Of a stretch of 64,000 nucleotides of DNA, positions 46,273 to 55,316 are shown one piece after another. Source of the DNA: Hyphomicrobiales bacterium (GTDB taxonomy: Bacteria > Pseudomonadota > Alphaproteobacteria > Rhizobiales > Rhizobiaceae). The position numbers were made by a program, and so were the translations under genes. Each line of letters starts with the position of its first letter. Position 1 is the first letter of the stretch. The notes below the pieces were generated by a model that made no database searches, was not told the DNA's origin, and saw nothing but the letters and a program-made list of their open reading frames with translations. The stretch lies in contig UBXV01000009.1 in NCBI GenBank assembly GCA_900469625.1, positions 1 through 64,000 on the forward strand, written 5' to 3'.

Positions 46273-47334
46273 ATGGACATCTCGGAAATCATCATCGCCG
46301 GCGACACCACCGGCATCGAATGGCGCCTGCCGGTCTTCCGCTTCAAGGGCAAAAACCCCGATGCGCCGAAGACCTACATTCAGGCTGCCCTGCACGCCAA
46401 CGAACTGCCCGGAACCGCACTTGCCCATTTCCTGCTGCAGATGCTTGCCGAGGCTGAGAAAGACGGTGCCATTCTCGGCGACATCACCGTCGTGCCGCAG
46501 GCAAACCCGATCGGTACGGCGCAGTCGCACTTCGGCGATTTGCAGGGCCGCTTCGATCTCGGCTCGCGCACCAACTTCAACCGCGACTTTCCGCTGATCG
46601 CCCTTGGCGATCGCGACAGCCTTCTCGACGAGCTCGATCGCCACTCGGCGACGGATCGGCTGAAGCGGCAATTGCTGCACATGGCGCTCGGTGCCGACCT
46701 GATGATCGACCTGCACTGCGACGACGAAGCGCTGCAATACGCCTATATCGACGATGCCTTCTGGCCGGAAGCGAGCGATCTCGCCGCTGCACTCGACATG
46801 GAAGCGGTGTTTCTTTCCGACGGCGAGAGCTCCGCCTTCGAAGAGGCCGTCGCCTATGCCTGGAAATACGAGACGGCCGGACAGAAGAAGGCAAGCCTGC
46901 CCGGGCGGCTTTCGGTCACGGTCGAGCTTCGCGGCACACGCGACGTCTACCCCGATATGGCCCGCAAGGATGCCGAGGGCCTGCTCCGCTTCCTCATTGC
47001 CCGCGGCGTCGTTGCCGCCGACAAGCCCGCCCTTCCCGCCTTTGGTGGCGTCGTTGCCCCGCTCGACAATATCGAGATGATCCGCGCACCGGCATCCGGC
47101 GCCATTCTCTTCCACCGCGATATCGGCGACCGCGTGAAGGCCGGCGATCTGCTGGTCACGATCCTCAACCGTCCCGGACACCCCGATGGCGCCGTAGAAG
47201 TGCGTGCGCCGCAGGACGGGTTGATCGTTACCCGGGTATCGACACGGCACGCCCGCCGCCGTTCGGACCTGATGAAGATCGCCTGTGCTACCGCCTCCAG
47301 CGCCACGCGCAAGCCGGGACCGCTTGAAGCCTGA
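46273..47334 (+). CDS. Succinylglutamate desuccinylase/aspartoacylase family protein
   Basis: This 353-residue zinc carboxypeptidase-like deacylase has AALHANELPGT (HxxE zinc ligands near residue 40), RDFP, and DLHCDDEALQYAY (third ligand). The C-terminal barrel includes APASGAILFHRDIGDRVKAGD, a biotinyl-like segment seen in this group. It cleaves N-acyl amino acids; the substrate is unclear. GGGAGGAA precedes the ATG. It converges on an AsnC regulator. Confidence 0.9.
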   Translation: MDISEIIIAGDTTGIEWRLPVFRFKGKNPDAPKTYIQAALHANELPGTALAHFLLQMLAEAEKDGAILGDITVVPQANPIGTAQSHFGDLQGRFDLGSRTNFNRDFPLIALGDRDSLLDELDRHSATDRLKRQLLHMALGADLMIDLHCDDEALQYAYIDDAFWPEASDLAAALDMEAVFLSDGESSAFEEAVAYAWKYETAGQKKASLPGRLSVTVELRGTRDVYPDMARKDAEGLLRFLIARGVVAADKPALPAFGGVVAPLDNIEMIRAPASGAILFHRDIGDRVKAGDLLVTILNRPGHPDGAVEVRAPQDGLIVTRVSTRHARRRSDLMKIACATASSATRKPGPLEA

Positions 47335-47388
47335 CGCCATCGCGGCTTCGTCATCACGATCACGGAACGCCCCCGGGCGTTTCGTCCA

Positions 47389-47862
47389 TCAAGGCGCCAA
47401 GGTTGCCGACATCTTCGGACTGTCGAGCAGGATGGTCGAGCGCAAAGTCTTGATCTCGGCGATCTGTTCGAACTCGCTCCACAGGAGGCGCTTGTAGTCG
47501 GCGACATCGCGCACGGCGATCTTCAGCAGGAAGTCGAAATCGCCGGCCACCGTGTGGCACTCCACCACCTCCGGCATGCGCGATACCAGCTCGATGAAGC
47601 GCTGCCCGACCTTGCTTGCCGTCCGCTCCAGCGTCACCTCGAGAAAGGCCTGGAAGCCGACGCCTGCCGCCTTCGGGTCGATCACGACCGTTTGCCGGAT
47701 AACCCCCGCCGAATAGAGCCGCGCCAGCCGGCGTGACAGCGGCGCCGGTGACAGCCCGACACGCGCGGCAAGCTCGTTGTTGCTGCGGGTCGCATCCTCG
47801 ACCAGGAGCCGGATGATCCGTCTGTCGATCGCATCGAGTTCCGTCGCGCCACGCTCCGCCAT
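47389..47862 (-). CDS. Lrp/AsnC family transcriptional regulator
   Basis: This 157-residue protein has the helix-turn-helix LDAIDRRIIRLLVEDATRSNNELAARVGLSPAPLSRRLARL and a RAM ligand domain with CHTVAGDFDFLLKIAV. ATG 47862 was chosen. It is divergent from an aromatic aminotransferase gene across a 229-bp region carrying ATTTGCGCAAAT and GCAATTC repeats, so it probably regulates amino-acid transamination. Confidence 0.92.
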   Translation of the reverse strand: MAERGATELDAIDRRIIRLLVEDATRSNNELAARVGLSPAPLSRRLARLYSAGVIRQTVVIDPKAAGVGFQAFLEVTLERTASKVGQRFIELVSRMPEVVECHTVAGDFDFLLKIAVRDVADYKRLLWSEFEQIAEIKTLRSTILLDSPKMSATLAP

Positions 47863-47890
47863 GAGCAAGCCCTTTCGCCGATTTTCCGGC

Positions 47891-47924
47891 ATTTGCGCAA
47901 ATCAGCAAAAGAAATGCGGCAATT
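47891..47924. promoter_or_regulatory. Candidate AsnC operator region
   Basis: The 12-bp palindrome ATTTGCGCAAAT (47891-47902) is followed by GCAATTC at 47909-47915 and again at 47918-47924 (9-bp period). It lies 29 bp before the AsnC gene and upstream of the aminotransferase gene on the other strand. Confidence 0.5.
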
Positions 47925-48091
47925 CACGCAATTCGATCTATGCGAATATTGTCTCCGTGGCAAATATGACGTCGATTTTGCGCGTCCCTTGCCTTAATGA
48001 AGGACCCCGACGGCGGCCGGAGGGCGGCCACCGGCGCGATCGCCTCGACCGCTGATCGCCACTTCAGCCATTGCCAAGGGGGACCACCGGA

Positions 48092-49261
48092 ATGTTCGAC
48101 GCTTTGACCCGCCAACCCGACGATCCGTTGCTGGCCCTGATCGGGCTCTATCGCAAGGACGAGCGTCCCGGAAAGGTCGATCTCGGCGTCGGCGTCTATC
48201 GCGACGAGACCGGCCACACCCCAATCTTCCGCGCGGTCAAGGAGGCGGAAAAGCGCCTGCTCGAAGCGCAGGACAGCAAGGCCTATGTCGGCCCCGAGGG
48301 CGATCTCCTCTTCGTCGATCATCTCTGGACGCTGGTCGGCGGCGACACGATCAATCGCAGCCATCTCGCCGGCGTACAGACGCCCGGCGGCTCCGGCGCA
48401 CTCCGGCTTGCAGCCGACCTGATCCGCCAGATGGGCGGCAAGCGCATCTGGATCGGCCTGCCGAGCTGGATGAACCATGCCAGCATCTTCAAGGCCGGCG
48501 GCATCGAGACAGCCGGCTATCCATTTTTCGACATCCCCACCCAGACCGTGCTCTTCGATACCATGATGAGCGCGCTTCAAGGCGCTTCGCCCGGCGATGC
48601 GGTGCTGCTGCATGCCGGCTGCCACAATCCGACCGGCGGCGTGGTGACCGAGGCGCAGTGGATGGAGATCGCGGCCGTCGTCGCCGAGCGCGGCCTGTTG
48701 CCGGTGATCGACCTTGCCTATCAGGGTTTCGGCCGGGGCCTCGACGAGGACGTCGTCGGGCTTCGCCACCTCATCGGCGTCGTGCCGGAAGCGCTGATCT
48801 GCGTCTCCTGCTCTAAATCGTTCGGCCTCTACCGCGAGCGCACGGGCGCGATCTTCGCCGTGACCACGTCGTCTTCCTCGGCCGACACGGTCCGCTCCAA
48901 CCTCGCGGGCCTTGCACGCACCAGCTACTCGATGCCGCCGGATCACGGCGCCGCTGTCGTGCGCACCATTCTTTCGGATGCGGACCTGGCCAGCGACTGG
49001 AGACAGGAGCTCGAAACCATGCGGCTGCGCATATCCGGCATCCGCCAGTCGCTGGCGGAAGGCCTGCGCGACCGCTGGCAGGCGCTCGGCGCCGTCGCCA
49101 GCCAGGAGGGCATGTTCTCGCTGCTGCCGCTTGCGGAAGCCGATGTGATGCGCCTCAGGAACGAGCACGGCATCTACATGCCGGGCTCCGGCCGCATCAA
49201 CATAGCCGGGCTGAAGACGGCCGAGGTCGGTGACATCATCGGCAAGTTCAAGAACCTCTGA
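48092..49261 (+). CDS. tatA: Aromatic amino acid aminotransferase
   Basis: This 389-residue class I PLP aminotransferase has HNPTGG (Asn), DLAYQGF (Asp) and the PLP lysine in SCSKSFGLYRERTGA, plus a C-terminal SGRINIAGL with the carboxylate-binding Arg. The layout matches aspartate/tyrosine aminotransferases. The tatA symbol for the rhizobial tyrosine enzyme is a homology guess. It is probably controlled by the divergent AsnC gene. Confidence 0.85.
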   Translation: MFDALTRQPDDPLLALIGLYRKDERPGKVDLGVGVYRDETGHTPIFRAVKEAEKRLLEAQDSKAYVGPEGDLLFVDHLWTLVGGDTINRSHLAGVQTPGGSGALRLAADLIRQMGGKRIWIGLPSWMNHASIFKAGGIETAGYPFFDIPTQTVLFDTMMSALQGASPGDAVLLHAGCHNPTGGVVTEAQWMEIAAVVAERGLLPVIDLAYQGFGRGLDEDVVGLRHLIGVVPEALICVSCSKSFGLYRERTGAIFAVTTSSSSADTVRSNLAGLARTSYSMPPDHGAAVVRTILSDADLASDWRQELETMRLRISGIRQSLAEGLRDRWQALGAVASQEGMFSLLPLAEADVMRLRNEHGIYMPGSGRINIAGLKTAEVGDIIGKFKNL

Positions 49262-49276
49262 GGACCGACAGACAAG

Positions 49277-49912
49277 ATGAAGACCGAGCGCATGATCGAC
49301 GCAAGCAAAGTGCCAGCCGAACGCCACCGCCTCTATGAGGATGCGCTGGCGATCCTGACGGGCACGCTGATCATGTCGCTCGGCGTCATCATCTACAGCA
49401 AGGCGATGCTCCTGACCGGCAGCACCTCCGGTCTCGCACTGCTCCTGCAATATGCGACCGGCGCGCAATTCTGGCTGGTATTTTCGCTGATCAACCTGCC
49501 TTTCTACGTGCTGGCGGTCAAACGGCTCGGCTGGATGTTTGCCTTGCGCACCTTCCTCGCCGTCACCCTGGTGGCGCTGTTTTCCAAGCTGACGGCGGGC
49601 TGGGTGGAATTTGCCCGGCTCGACCCGATCTATGCCACCATTGTCGGCGGCGGACTGATGGGCACCGGCCTGCTCATCCTCTTTCGCCATCGCACCGGGC
49701 TCGGCGGCATCAATATCCTGGCGATCTATCTGCAGGAAAAGTTCGGCATCCGCGCCGGCTATTTCCAGCTGGCCGTCGACCTTGCGATCCTCGCGGCCGC
49801 CTTCTTCGTGCTGCCGCCCGCCAACCTCGTCCTTTCGGTGGTGGGTGCCGCCGTCGTCAACATGACGCTCGCCATCAACCACAAACCCGGCCGCTATGCC
49901 GGCGTGACCTGA
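49277..49912 (+). CDS. YitT family membrane protein
   Basis: This 211-residue protein has five to six hydrophobic segments and the YitT pattern SLGVIIYSKAMLLTGSTSGLALLLQY, then GGGLMGTGLLILFRHRTGLGGINIL. Function is unknown in the family. It starts 16 bases after the aminotransferase gene, so it probably shares its transcript. Confidence 0.88.
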   Translation: MKTERMIDASKVPAERHRLYEDALAILTGTLIMSLGVIIYSKAMLLTGSTSGLALLLQYATGAQFWLVFSLINLPFYVLAVKRLGWMFALRTFLAVTLVALFSKLTAGWVEFARLDPIYATIVGGGLMGTGLLILFRHRTGLGGINILAIYLQEKFGIRAGYFQLAVDLAILAAAFFVLPPANLVLSVVGAAVVNMTLAINHKPGRYAGVT

Positions 49913-49984
49913 GACAACGTCTTCCCTCGCTCGACGCGGGACGCTATCACTCCCGCCACGAATTGCCCGCAAGGCAGGAAAGGC

Positions 49985-50350
49985 ATGGGAATGACGGTCA
50001 CGATCTACGGTATCAAGAACTGCGACACGATGAAGAAGGCCCGCACCTGGCTCGACAACCAGGGCATCGCCTATCGCTTCCACGACTACAAGGCGGAAGG
50101 CATCGACCGCGCCCATCTCGAACGCTGGTGCGCGCAGGCAGGCTTTGAGATCGTGCTCAACCGCGCCGGCACCACCTTCCGCAACCTGCCCGACGGCGAC
50201 AAGCAGAACCTCGATGCCGACAAGGCGATCGCGCTGATGCTGGTGCAGCCCTCGATGATCAAGCGCCCTGTGCTCGAGGCCAATGGCGACCTGCTCATCG
50301 GCTTCAAGCCGGATCTCTACGAAGCGCTGTTTGCCAAGGCGAACGCCTGA
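49985..50350 (+). CDS. ArsC/Spx-like (YffB) family protein
   Basis: This 121-residue thioredoxin-fold protein has YGIKNCDTMKKARTWL (single N-terminal Cys), NRAGTTFRNL and MIKRPVLE (cis-Pro). These YffB-type proteins are distinct from arsenate reductases proper. The role is unknown, possibly glutathione-linked. It is followed 16 bp later by the ybaK-like gene. Confidence 0.88.
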   Translation: MGMTVTIYGIKNCDTMKKARTWLDNQGIAYRFHDYKAEGIDRAHLERWCAQAGFEIVLNRAGTTFRNLPDGDKQNLDADKAIALMLVQPSMIKRPVLEANGDLLIGFKPDLYEALFAKANA

Positions 50351-50366
50351 CGCGCGGAGCCGCATG

Positions 50367-50840
50367 ATGTCCAAGACCACCCGCGCCACGCAAATGCTCG
50401 TCAAGGCCGGCGTCGCCTTCACCGTTCACAGCTACGACTACGACCCGAACGCCGAACGCGTCGGCCTGCAGGCGGCCGAGGCGCTCGGCGAGGATCCGAG
50501 CCGGGTGCTGAAGACGCTGATGGCCGAGGTCGACGGCAAACCGGTCTGCTGCGTCGTGCCGTCGGACCGCGAGGTCAGCATGAAAAAGCTGGCGGCCGCC
50601 TTTGGCGGCAAGTCGGCGGCGATGATGAAGCCGGCCGAGGCCGAGCGTCTGACCGGATACCATGTCGGCGGCATCAGCCCGTTCGGGCAGAAGAAGCTGG
50701 TGCCGACCGCGATCGAGGAAACGGCCCTTTCCGAGGCGCAGGTCTATATCAATGGCGGCCAGCGCGGGCTGCAGGTGCGGCTTGCGCCCGCCGACGCCAA
50801 GGGTGCGCTCAAGGCCGTCTCGGCACCGCTGATCGCCTGA
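50367..50840 (+). CDS. ybaK: Cys-tRNA(Pro) deacylase YbaK/EbsC
   Basis: YbaK hydrolyses mischarged Cys-tRNA(Pro). The protein has 157 residues, with RATQMLVKAGVAFTVHSYDYD at the start, a conserved VLKTLMAEVDGKPVCCVVPSD segment including the key lysine, and GGISPFGQKK near the end. GGAG sits seven bases before ATG 50367; ATG 50364 is also possible. Confidence 0.9.
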   Translation: MSKTTRATQMLVKAGVAFTVHSYDYDPNAERVGLQAAEALGEDPSRVLKTLMAEVDGKPVCCVVPSDREVSMKKLAAAFGGKSAAMMKPAEAERLTGYHVGGISPFGQKKLVPTAIEETALSEAQVYINGGQRGLQVRLAPADAKGALKAVSAPLIA

Positions 50841-50931
50841 CGCCACCAGTTGCGTCGACATTCGCCACGGCGCAGACTTTCGAGGCAACAGAGACATCCC
50901 GCCTCGACAGGCGGAGCCAGTCCCTGAAGGA

Positions 50932-51387
50932 CTAGCGCAGCTTGCCGAGCAGCCGCGCCAGTTCCTGCGCTTCATCGCCAGCGAGCTTCGCGCCGACATG
51001 CGCATCAATCGAGCGGGAATAGACCTGCCACATGCGCGCGCGCATTGCGCTCCCTTCGCTGGTGACCACCACCCAGCGTCCGCGCCCATCGTCATCGAAC
51101 GCCTCGCGACGGACGAGCCCTTGCCCCTCCAGCCGATCGATCAGGCGCGAGAGATTGTATTGGGCGAGCAAGGTGCTGGCCTCGATCTCGAAAGGGCGCA
51201 GCCTGCCGCCCTCCGCCTGCACGAGCTCCCAAAGCACGTCGTACCAGCCAAGCGGCGGCAAGCCGGCCTTCTTGAAGTCGGTTTCGATCGCCTGGAGCAC
51301 GCGCCGCTGCGCATGCATGAGGCCGATCCAGGCCCGGGTGACGGAAGCAGACGGAGGCGAGGCCGGATTCTCGGAAAAATTACTCAT
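50932..51387 (-). CDS. MarR family transcriptional regulator
   Basis: The 151-residue protein has a winged helix with LPPLGWYDVLWELVQAEGGRLRPFEIEASTLLAQYNLSRLIDRLEGQGLVRREAF and wing DGRGRWVVVTSEG. It is divergent from a GST gene across an 86-bp gap with two ATGCAATTRCAT palindromes, so it most likely represses both genes. No cysteine is at the OhrR sensing position. Confidence 0.92.
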   Translation of the reverse strand: MSNFSENPASPPSASVTRAWIGLMHAQRRVLQAIETDFKKAGLPPLGWYDVLWELVQAEGGRLRPFEIEASTLLAQYNLSRLIDRLEGQGLVRREAFDDDGRGRWVVVTSEGSAMRARMWQVYSRSIDAHVGAKLAGDEAQELARLLGKLR

Positions 51388-51389
51388 AG

Positions 51390-51401
51390 ATGCAATTACA
51401 T
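51390..51401. promoter_or_regulatory. MarR operator, copy 1
   Basis: ATGCAATTACAT lies three bases upstream of the MarR ATG and differs at one position from the perfect palindrome at 51433-51444. Confidence 0.6.
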
Positions 51402-51432
51402 CGATCTTGAATTCGTTGACAAGCCTTCATAC

Positions 51433-51444
51433 ATGCAATTGCAT
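51433..51444. promoter_or_regulatory. MarR operator, copy 2
   Basis: ATGCAATTGCAT is a perfect 12-bp palindrome, 43 bp centre to centre from copy 1 and 30 bp before the GST start. The pair matches the expected layout for one regulator acting on both promoters. Confidence 0.65.
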
Positions 51445-51473
51445 CTACATTGATCCAACCCTGGAGACCGCCC

Positions 51474-52148
51474 GTGGCAAACACCCTCACCCTGATCAGC
51501 CATCATCTTTGCCCCTATGTCCAACGCGCCGCGATCGCGCTTGCCGAGAAGGGCGTCACCTTCGAACGCGTGAATATCGACCTCGCCGCCAAGCCCGACT
51601 GGTTCTTGAAGATCTCGCCGCTCGGCAAGGTGCCGCTGCTGCAGATCCCGCAGGCGTCGGGCGAAGCCGTGCTGTTTGAAAGCTCGGTCATCTGCGAGTA
51701 TCTCGAGGAGACGCAGGCCGGCGCGAAACTGCATCCGACGGACGCGCTCGAACGGGCGCGCCACCGTGGCTGGATGGAATACGGCTCGTCGATCCTGTCG
51801 GACCTCTGGGGCTTCGAGACCACGGGCGATGCCGACGTCTTCGCGCAGAAACGCCAGGCGATCGCGGCCAAATTCGCGACCATCGAGGCTGTGCTCGGCG
51901 ATGGCCCCTATTTCGCCGGAGCGGATTTCTCTCTGGTCGATGCGGTGTTTGCGCCGGCCTTCCGCTATTTCGACCTGTTCGACACGCTGGTCGACCACGG
52001 AATTTTCGACGGGCTTGTGCGTGTATCCGCCTGGCGGCAGGCGCTCGCCGAACGTCCGAGCGTCAGGGCCGCCGTGGGATCGGACTATAATGCGCGCCTG
52101 ATGACATTCCTCAGGGAGCACGACGCCTATCTGCTGCGCGCGCAATAG
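51474..52148 (+). CDS. Glutathione S-transferase family protein
   Basis: This 224-residue GST has LISHHLCPYVQRAAIALAEKG (CPYV, glutaredoxin-like cysteine site), ISPLGKVPLLQI and FESSVICEYLEET, then a helical domain. The CPYV motif suggests an omega- or lambda-like thiol transferase. GTG 51474 has GGAG seven bases upstream. It is the likely target of the divergent MarR regulator. Confidence 0.9.
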   Translation: MANTLTLISHHLCPYVQRAAIALAEKGVTFERVNIDLAAKPDWFLKISPLGKVPLLQIPQASGEAVLFESSVICEYLEETQAGAKLHPTDALERARHRGWMEYGSSILSDLWGFETTGDADVFAQKRQAIAAKFATIEAVLGDGPYFAGADFSLVDAVFAPAFRYFDLFDTLVDHGIFDGLVRVSAWRQALAERPSVRAAVGSDYNARLMTFLREHDAYLLRAQ

Positions 52149-52223
52149 CACGGCAGCACCGGCCCTTCTTTTTCGGCCCGCACCGTCCTATGACGGTGCA
52201 AACCTGGCGGAGGAGAAACGCCC

Positions 52224-53111
52224 GTGCCTGATATGACGTCGACACTGACGATACTTGAGCCCTATCCCGGCATCTTTGCCTATTACGACGGGCGGATCGC
52301 CGGGACACGGCTGCATGCCGAAGGGCCGAACTGGCTCGACGACGGCGCCTATGCGCTCGGCGTCGCGTCCTATGCCATCGTCGATGGCCAGGAGGCGCTG
52401 GTCTACGATACCCACATTTCCGTACCGCACGCCAAAGCGATCCGCGCCCATCTCGAAGGTCTCGGCGTCACCTCGATCCGCGTCGTGCTCAGCCATTGGC
52501 ACAAGGATCATGTGGCCGGAAACGCCGCCTTTGCCGACTGCGAGATCATCGCATTGGCCCTGACTGCGGAGCGGCTTGCCGAGAACCGCGAAAAGATCGA
52601 GATGGCGACACCGCCGATCCATCCCCTCATCATGCCCAACCGGCTGTTCGACGTCCGCCTCGACCTCGAGGTGGGACGGCGCAAGGTCGAGCTGCACCAC
52701 TTCGCCATTCACAGCGCCGACGGCAACGTGCTCTTTCTGCCCGAGGAGAAGCTGCTTCTGGCTGGTGACACCGTCGAGGACTGCGCCACCTTCATCGCCG
52801 AAGCCGAGCATGTCGCCACGCATATCGAGGAACTGAAACGGCTCCGCCTGTTGCCGATCACCCGCATCCTGCCGAGCCATGGCGACCGGGACCGCATCGC
52901 CGCCGGCGGCTACGACGCCACGCTGATCGACGCCAACAGACACTACCTCGAACGTCTGAAGACGGCCGCATTGATGGGCACGCCGATCGGCCCGCTCAAG
53001 GACTTTGCAGCCGACGAGATCGCCGCCGGGTCGATCCTCTATTTTGCGCCCTATGAGGACGTGCACGACAGCAACGTCGCCAGAATGCGGGCGGCGGCCG
53101 CCAGTATCTGA
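52224..53111 (+). CDS. Metallo-beta-lactamase-fold hydrolase
   Basis: This 295-residue protein has the zinc motif SHWHKDHVAGN (HxHxDH), then HSADGNVLFLPEEKLLLAGDTVED (Asp ligand) and LPSHGDRDRIAAGGYD (second His). It is a general MBL hydrolase of unknown substrate. GTG 52224 is preceded by GGCGGAGGAG and is favoured over ATG 52233. Confidence 0.9.
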   Translation: MPDMTSTLTILEPYPGIFAYYDGRIAGTRLHAEGPNWLDDGAYALGVASYAIVDGQEALVYDTHISVPHAKAIRAHLEGLGVTSIRVVLSHWHKDHVAGNAAFADCEIIALALTAERLAENREKIEMATPPIHPLIMPNRLFDVRLDLEVGRRKVELHHFAIHSADGNVLFLPEEKLLLAGDTVEDCATFIAEAEHVATHIEELKRLRLLPITRILPSHGDRDRIAAGGYDATLIDANRHYLERLKTAALMGTPIGPLKDFAADEIAAGSILYFAPYEDVHDSNVARMRAAAASI

Positions 53112-53191
53112 CGTTTGCAACCGGCAGCCTTCATTTTCGCCGCAAACAGCACTAAGTCTGGTTCGTCCGATTTCATAACGACAGGCAGATC

Positions 53192-54445
53192 ATGACCTAT
53201 CCCGCCAACACCCCCACCCCGATCGATCCGGTCAAACTCGACAAGCTCGCGGAGGTCGCCATCAAGATCGGCCTGCAGTTGCAGAAGGGCCAGGACCTGG
53301 TGATGACAGCGCCGATTGCCGCCATGCCTTTGGTGCGCGATATCACCCGGCACGCCTACAAGGCCGGCGCCGGCCTGGTGACGACCTTTTACTCCGACGA
53401 GGAAACGACGCTTGCGCGTTATGAACATGCGCCGGACGAAAGCTTCGACCGGGCGAGCGACTGGCTCTACGAGGGCATGGCGAAAGCCTTTGCTGGCGGT
53501 GCGGCACGGCTCGCCATCTCCGGCGACAATCCGATGATGCTGTCGGCCCAGGACCCGAGCAAGGTCGCGCGCGCCAACAAGGCCAACTCGATCGCCTACA
53601 AGCCGGCGCTCGAAAAGATCTCGAACTTCGACATCAACTGGAACATCGTCTCCTATCCGAACCCCTCCTGGGCGCGACTGGTCTTCCCGAACGATCCCGA
53701 GCCGATCGCCGTCGAAAAGCTGGCGAACGCCATTTTCGCCGCCTCGCGCGTCGATCTCGACGACCCGGTCGCAGCGTGGAACGAACACAACGCCAATCTG
53801 GCGCGCCGCTCCGCCTGGCTGAACGGCCAGCGCTTCGCGTCGCTGCACTTTACCGGTCCCGGCACCGATCTGGTCGTCGGCCTGGCTGATGGCCATCTCT
53901 GGTGTGGCGGTGCGTCGGAAGCGAAAAACGGCATCATCTGCAATCCGAACATCCCGACGGAAGAGGTGTTCACCACGCCGCACGCGCTGCGCGTCGAGGG
54001 ACATGTGTCCTCGACCAAGCCGCTGTCGCACCAGGGCACCCTGATCGACAACATCCAGGTCCGCTTCGAAGGCGGGCGCATCGTCGAGGCGAAGGCCTCG
54101 CGCGGCGAGGAGGTGCTGAACAAGGTGCTCGACACCGACGAGGGTGCCCGCCGGTTGGGCGAAGTGGCGCTGGTGCCGCATTCCTCGCCGATCTCGGCAA
54201 GCGGTATCCTGTTCTACAACACGCTGTTCGACGAAAACGCCTCGTGCCACATCGCCCTTGGCCAATGCTACTCGGGATGCTTCGTCGACGACACCAAACT
54301 GACGCCGGAACAGATCCGCGCGCAGGGCGGCAATTCGAGCTTGATCCATATCGACTGGATGATCGGCTCCGGCCAGGTCGATATCGACGGCATCAGCGCC
54401 GACGGCAGCCGCGTGCCGGTGATGCGCCGGGGCGAATGGGCTTGA
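53192..54445 (+). CDS. Aminopeptidase, M29 family
   Basis: This 417-residue metallopeptidase of the AmpS/thermophilic type has the zinc-site region NPNIPTEEVFTTPHALRVEGHV, SSPISASGILFYNTLFDENASCHIALG, and the terminal SLIHIDWMIGSGQVDIDGI. It cleaves N-terminal amino acids in the cytoplasm. Its stop overlaps the start of proC by ten bases, so the two are co-transcribed. Confidence 0.93.
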   Translation: MTYPANTPTPIDPVKLDKLAEVAIKIGLQLQKGQDLVMTAPIAAMPLVRDITRHAYKAGAGLVTTFYSDEETTLARYEHAPDESFDRASDWLYEGMAKAFAGGAARLAISGDNPMMLSAQDPSKVARANKANSIAYKPALEKISNFDINWNIVSYPNPSWARLVFPNDPEPIAVEKLANAIFAASRVDLDDPVAAWNEHNANLARRSAWLNGQRFASLHFTGPGTDLVVGLADGHLWCGGASEAKNGIICNPNIPTEEVFTTPHALRVEGHVSSTKPLSHQGTLIDNIQVRFEGGRIVEAKASRGEEVLNKVLDTDEGARRLGEVALVPHSSPISASGILFYNTLFDENASCHIALGQCYSGCFVDDTKLTPEQIRAQGGNSSLIHIDWMIGSGQVDIDGISADGSRVPVMRRGEWA

Positions 54446-55233
54446 CGCAGCTTGGCGTCATCGGTGGCGGCGGCTGGCTGGGCAAAGCCCTGTTGCTTCC
54501 GGCCCTTGCCGATGGCGCCGTCGCCGGGGAGGCGTTGACCGTCTCCTCGCGCAGCGCCCCTGTTGCGGGCTTCGAGCCGTGGGCTGTGCGCCAGACGAAA
54601 GACAACGCCGCGCTTGCCGCCGACGCGGATATCGTCATGCTGTCGGTCCGCCCCCAGGATCTCGACGCCATAAGGCTCGATCTCACCGGCAAGCTCGTCA
54701 TCTCGGTGATGGCGATGGTGCCGCTTGCCGAACTCGCCGCGCGGTTCAAGGCACGTCGAGTGATCCGGGCAATGCCGAATGCCGCCGCGGAAAAGCGGCT
54801 CTCCTTCACTCCATGGCTTGCCAGCCCCGAAACCACCGTGGCGGATTGCGCGTTCGCAGAACGGTTCTTCCGTGCATCCGGCATGGCACAACGGGTCGAG
54901 ACCGAAGCGGACCTCGATTACTTCACCGCCTTGACCGGATCCGGTCCGGCTTTTCTCGCAGCCTTTGCCGACGCGATGATCTCGGACGCCGTGACGAAGG
55001 GCATCGAACGGGACATTGCCGAACGCGCCGTGCGCCAGCTCTTCCTCGGCGGCAGCGCCTTGATGGCCGACAGCGGTCAGACGCCCGCCGAGATCATGCA
55101 AACCTACCTCGCCTATGCCGGCACGACGGCTGCCGGGCTTGAAGCCATGGCGGCTGCCGATATCCGCACCCCGATCGCCCGGGGCCTGACGGCCGCCGCC
55201 GCCCGGGCGGCAGCCGGAACGAACAGCCGATAG
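54436..55233 (+). CDS. proC: Pyrroline-5-carboxylate reductase
   Basis: ProC makes proline from pyrroline-5-carboxylate with NAD(P)H. The 265 residues begin with LGVIGGGGWLGKALL (Rossmann) and end with the P5CR signature region, TGSGPAFLAAFADAM and QTPAEIMQTYLAYAG. ATG 54436 sits inside the end of the aminopeptidase gene; the upstream open frame is antisense or shadow and is not used. It shows family-scale divergence, so specificity for P5C is probable, not certain. Confidence 0.88.
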   Translation: MGLTQLGVIGGGGWLGKALLLPALADGAVAGEALTVSSRSAPVAGFEPWAVRQTKDNAALAADADIVMLSVRPQDLDAIRLDLTGKLVISVMAMVPLAELAARFKARRVIRAMPNAAAEKRLSFTPWLASPETTVADCAFAERFFRASGMAQRVETEADLDYFTALTGSGPAFLAAFADAMISDAVTKGIERDIAERAVRQLFLGGSALMADSGQTPAEIMQTYLAYAGTTAAGLEAMAAADIRTPIARGLTAAAARAAAGTNSR

Positions 55234-55316
55234 GCCGACTGTCTCGCGACGTCGATTTCCCACTGCAGCGTGTCCCAGCCCAGATCCGCAATCGCGCGAT
55301 CGCCGATCCCTGCTGT

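Noticed and set aside
47924-50422. 832-codon minus-strand open frame
   Set aside because: It spans the antisense strand of the aminotransferase, YitT, ArsC-like and ybaK genes, all of which have clear motifs. Its length reflects GC skew at third positions, not selection.
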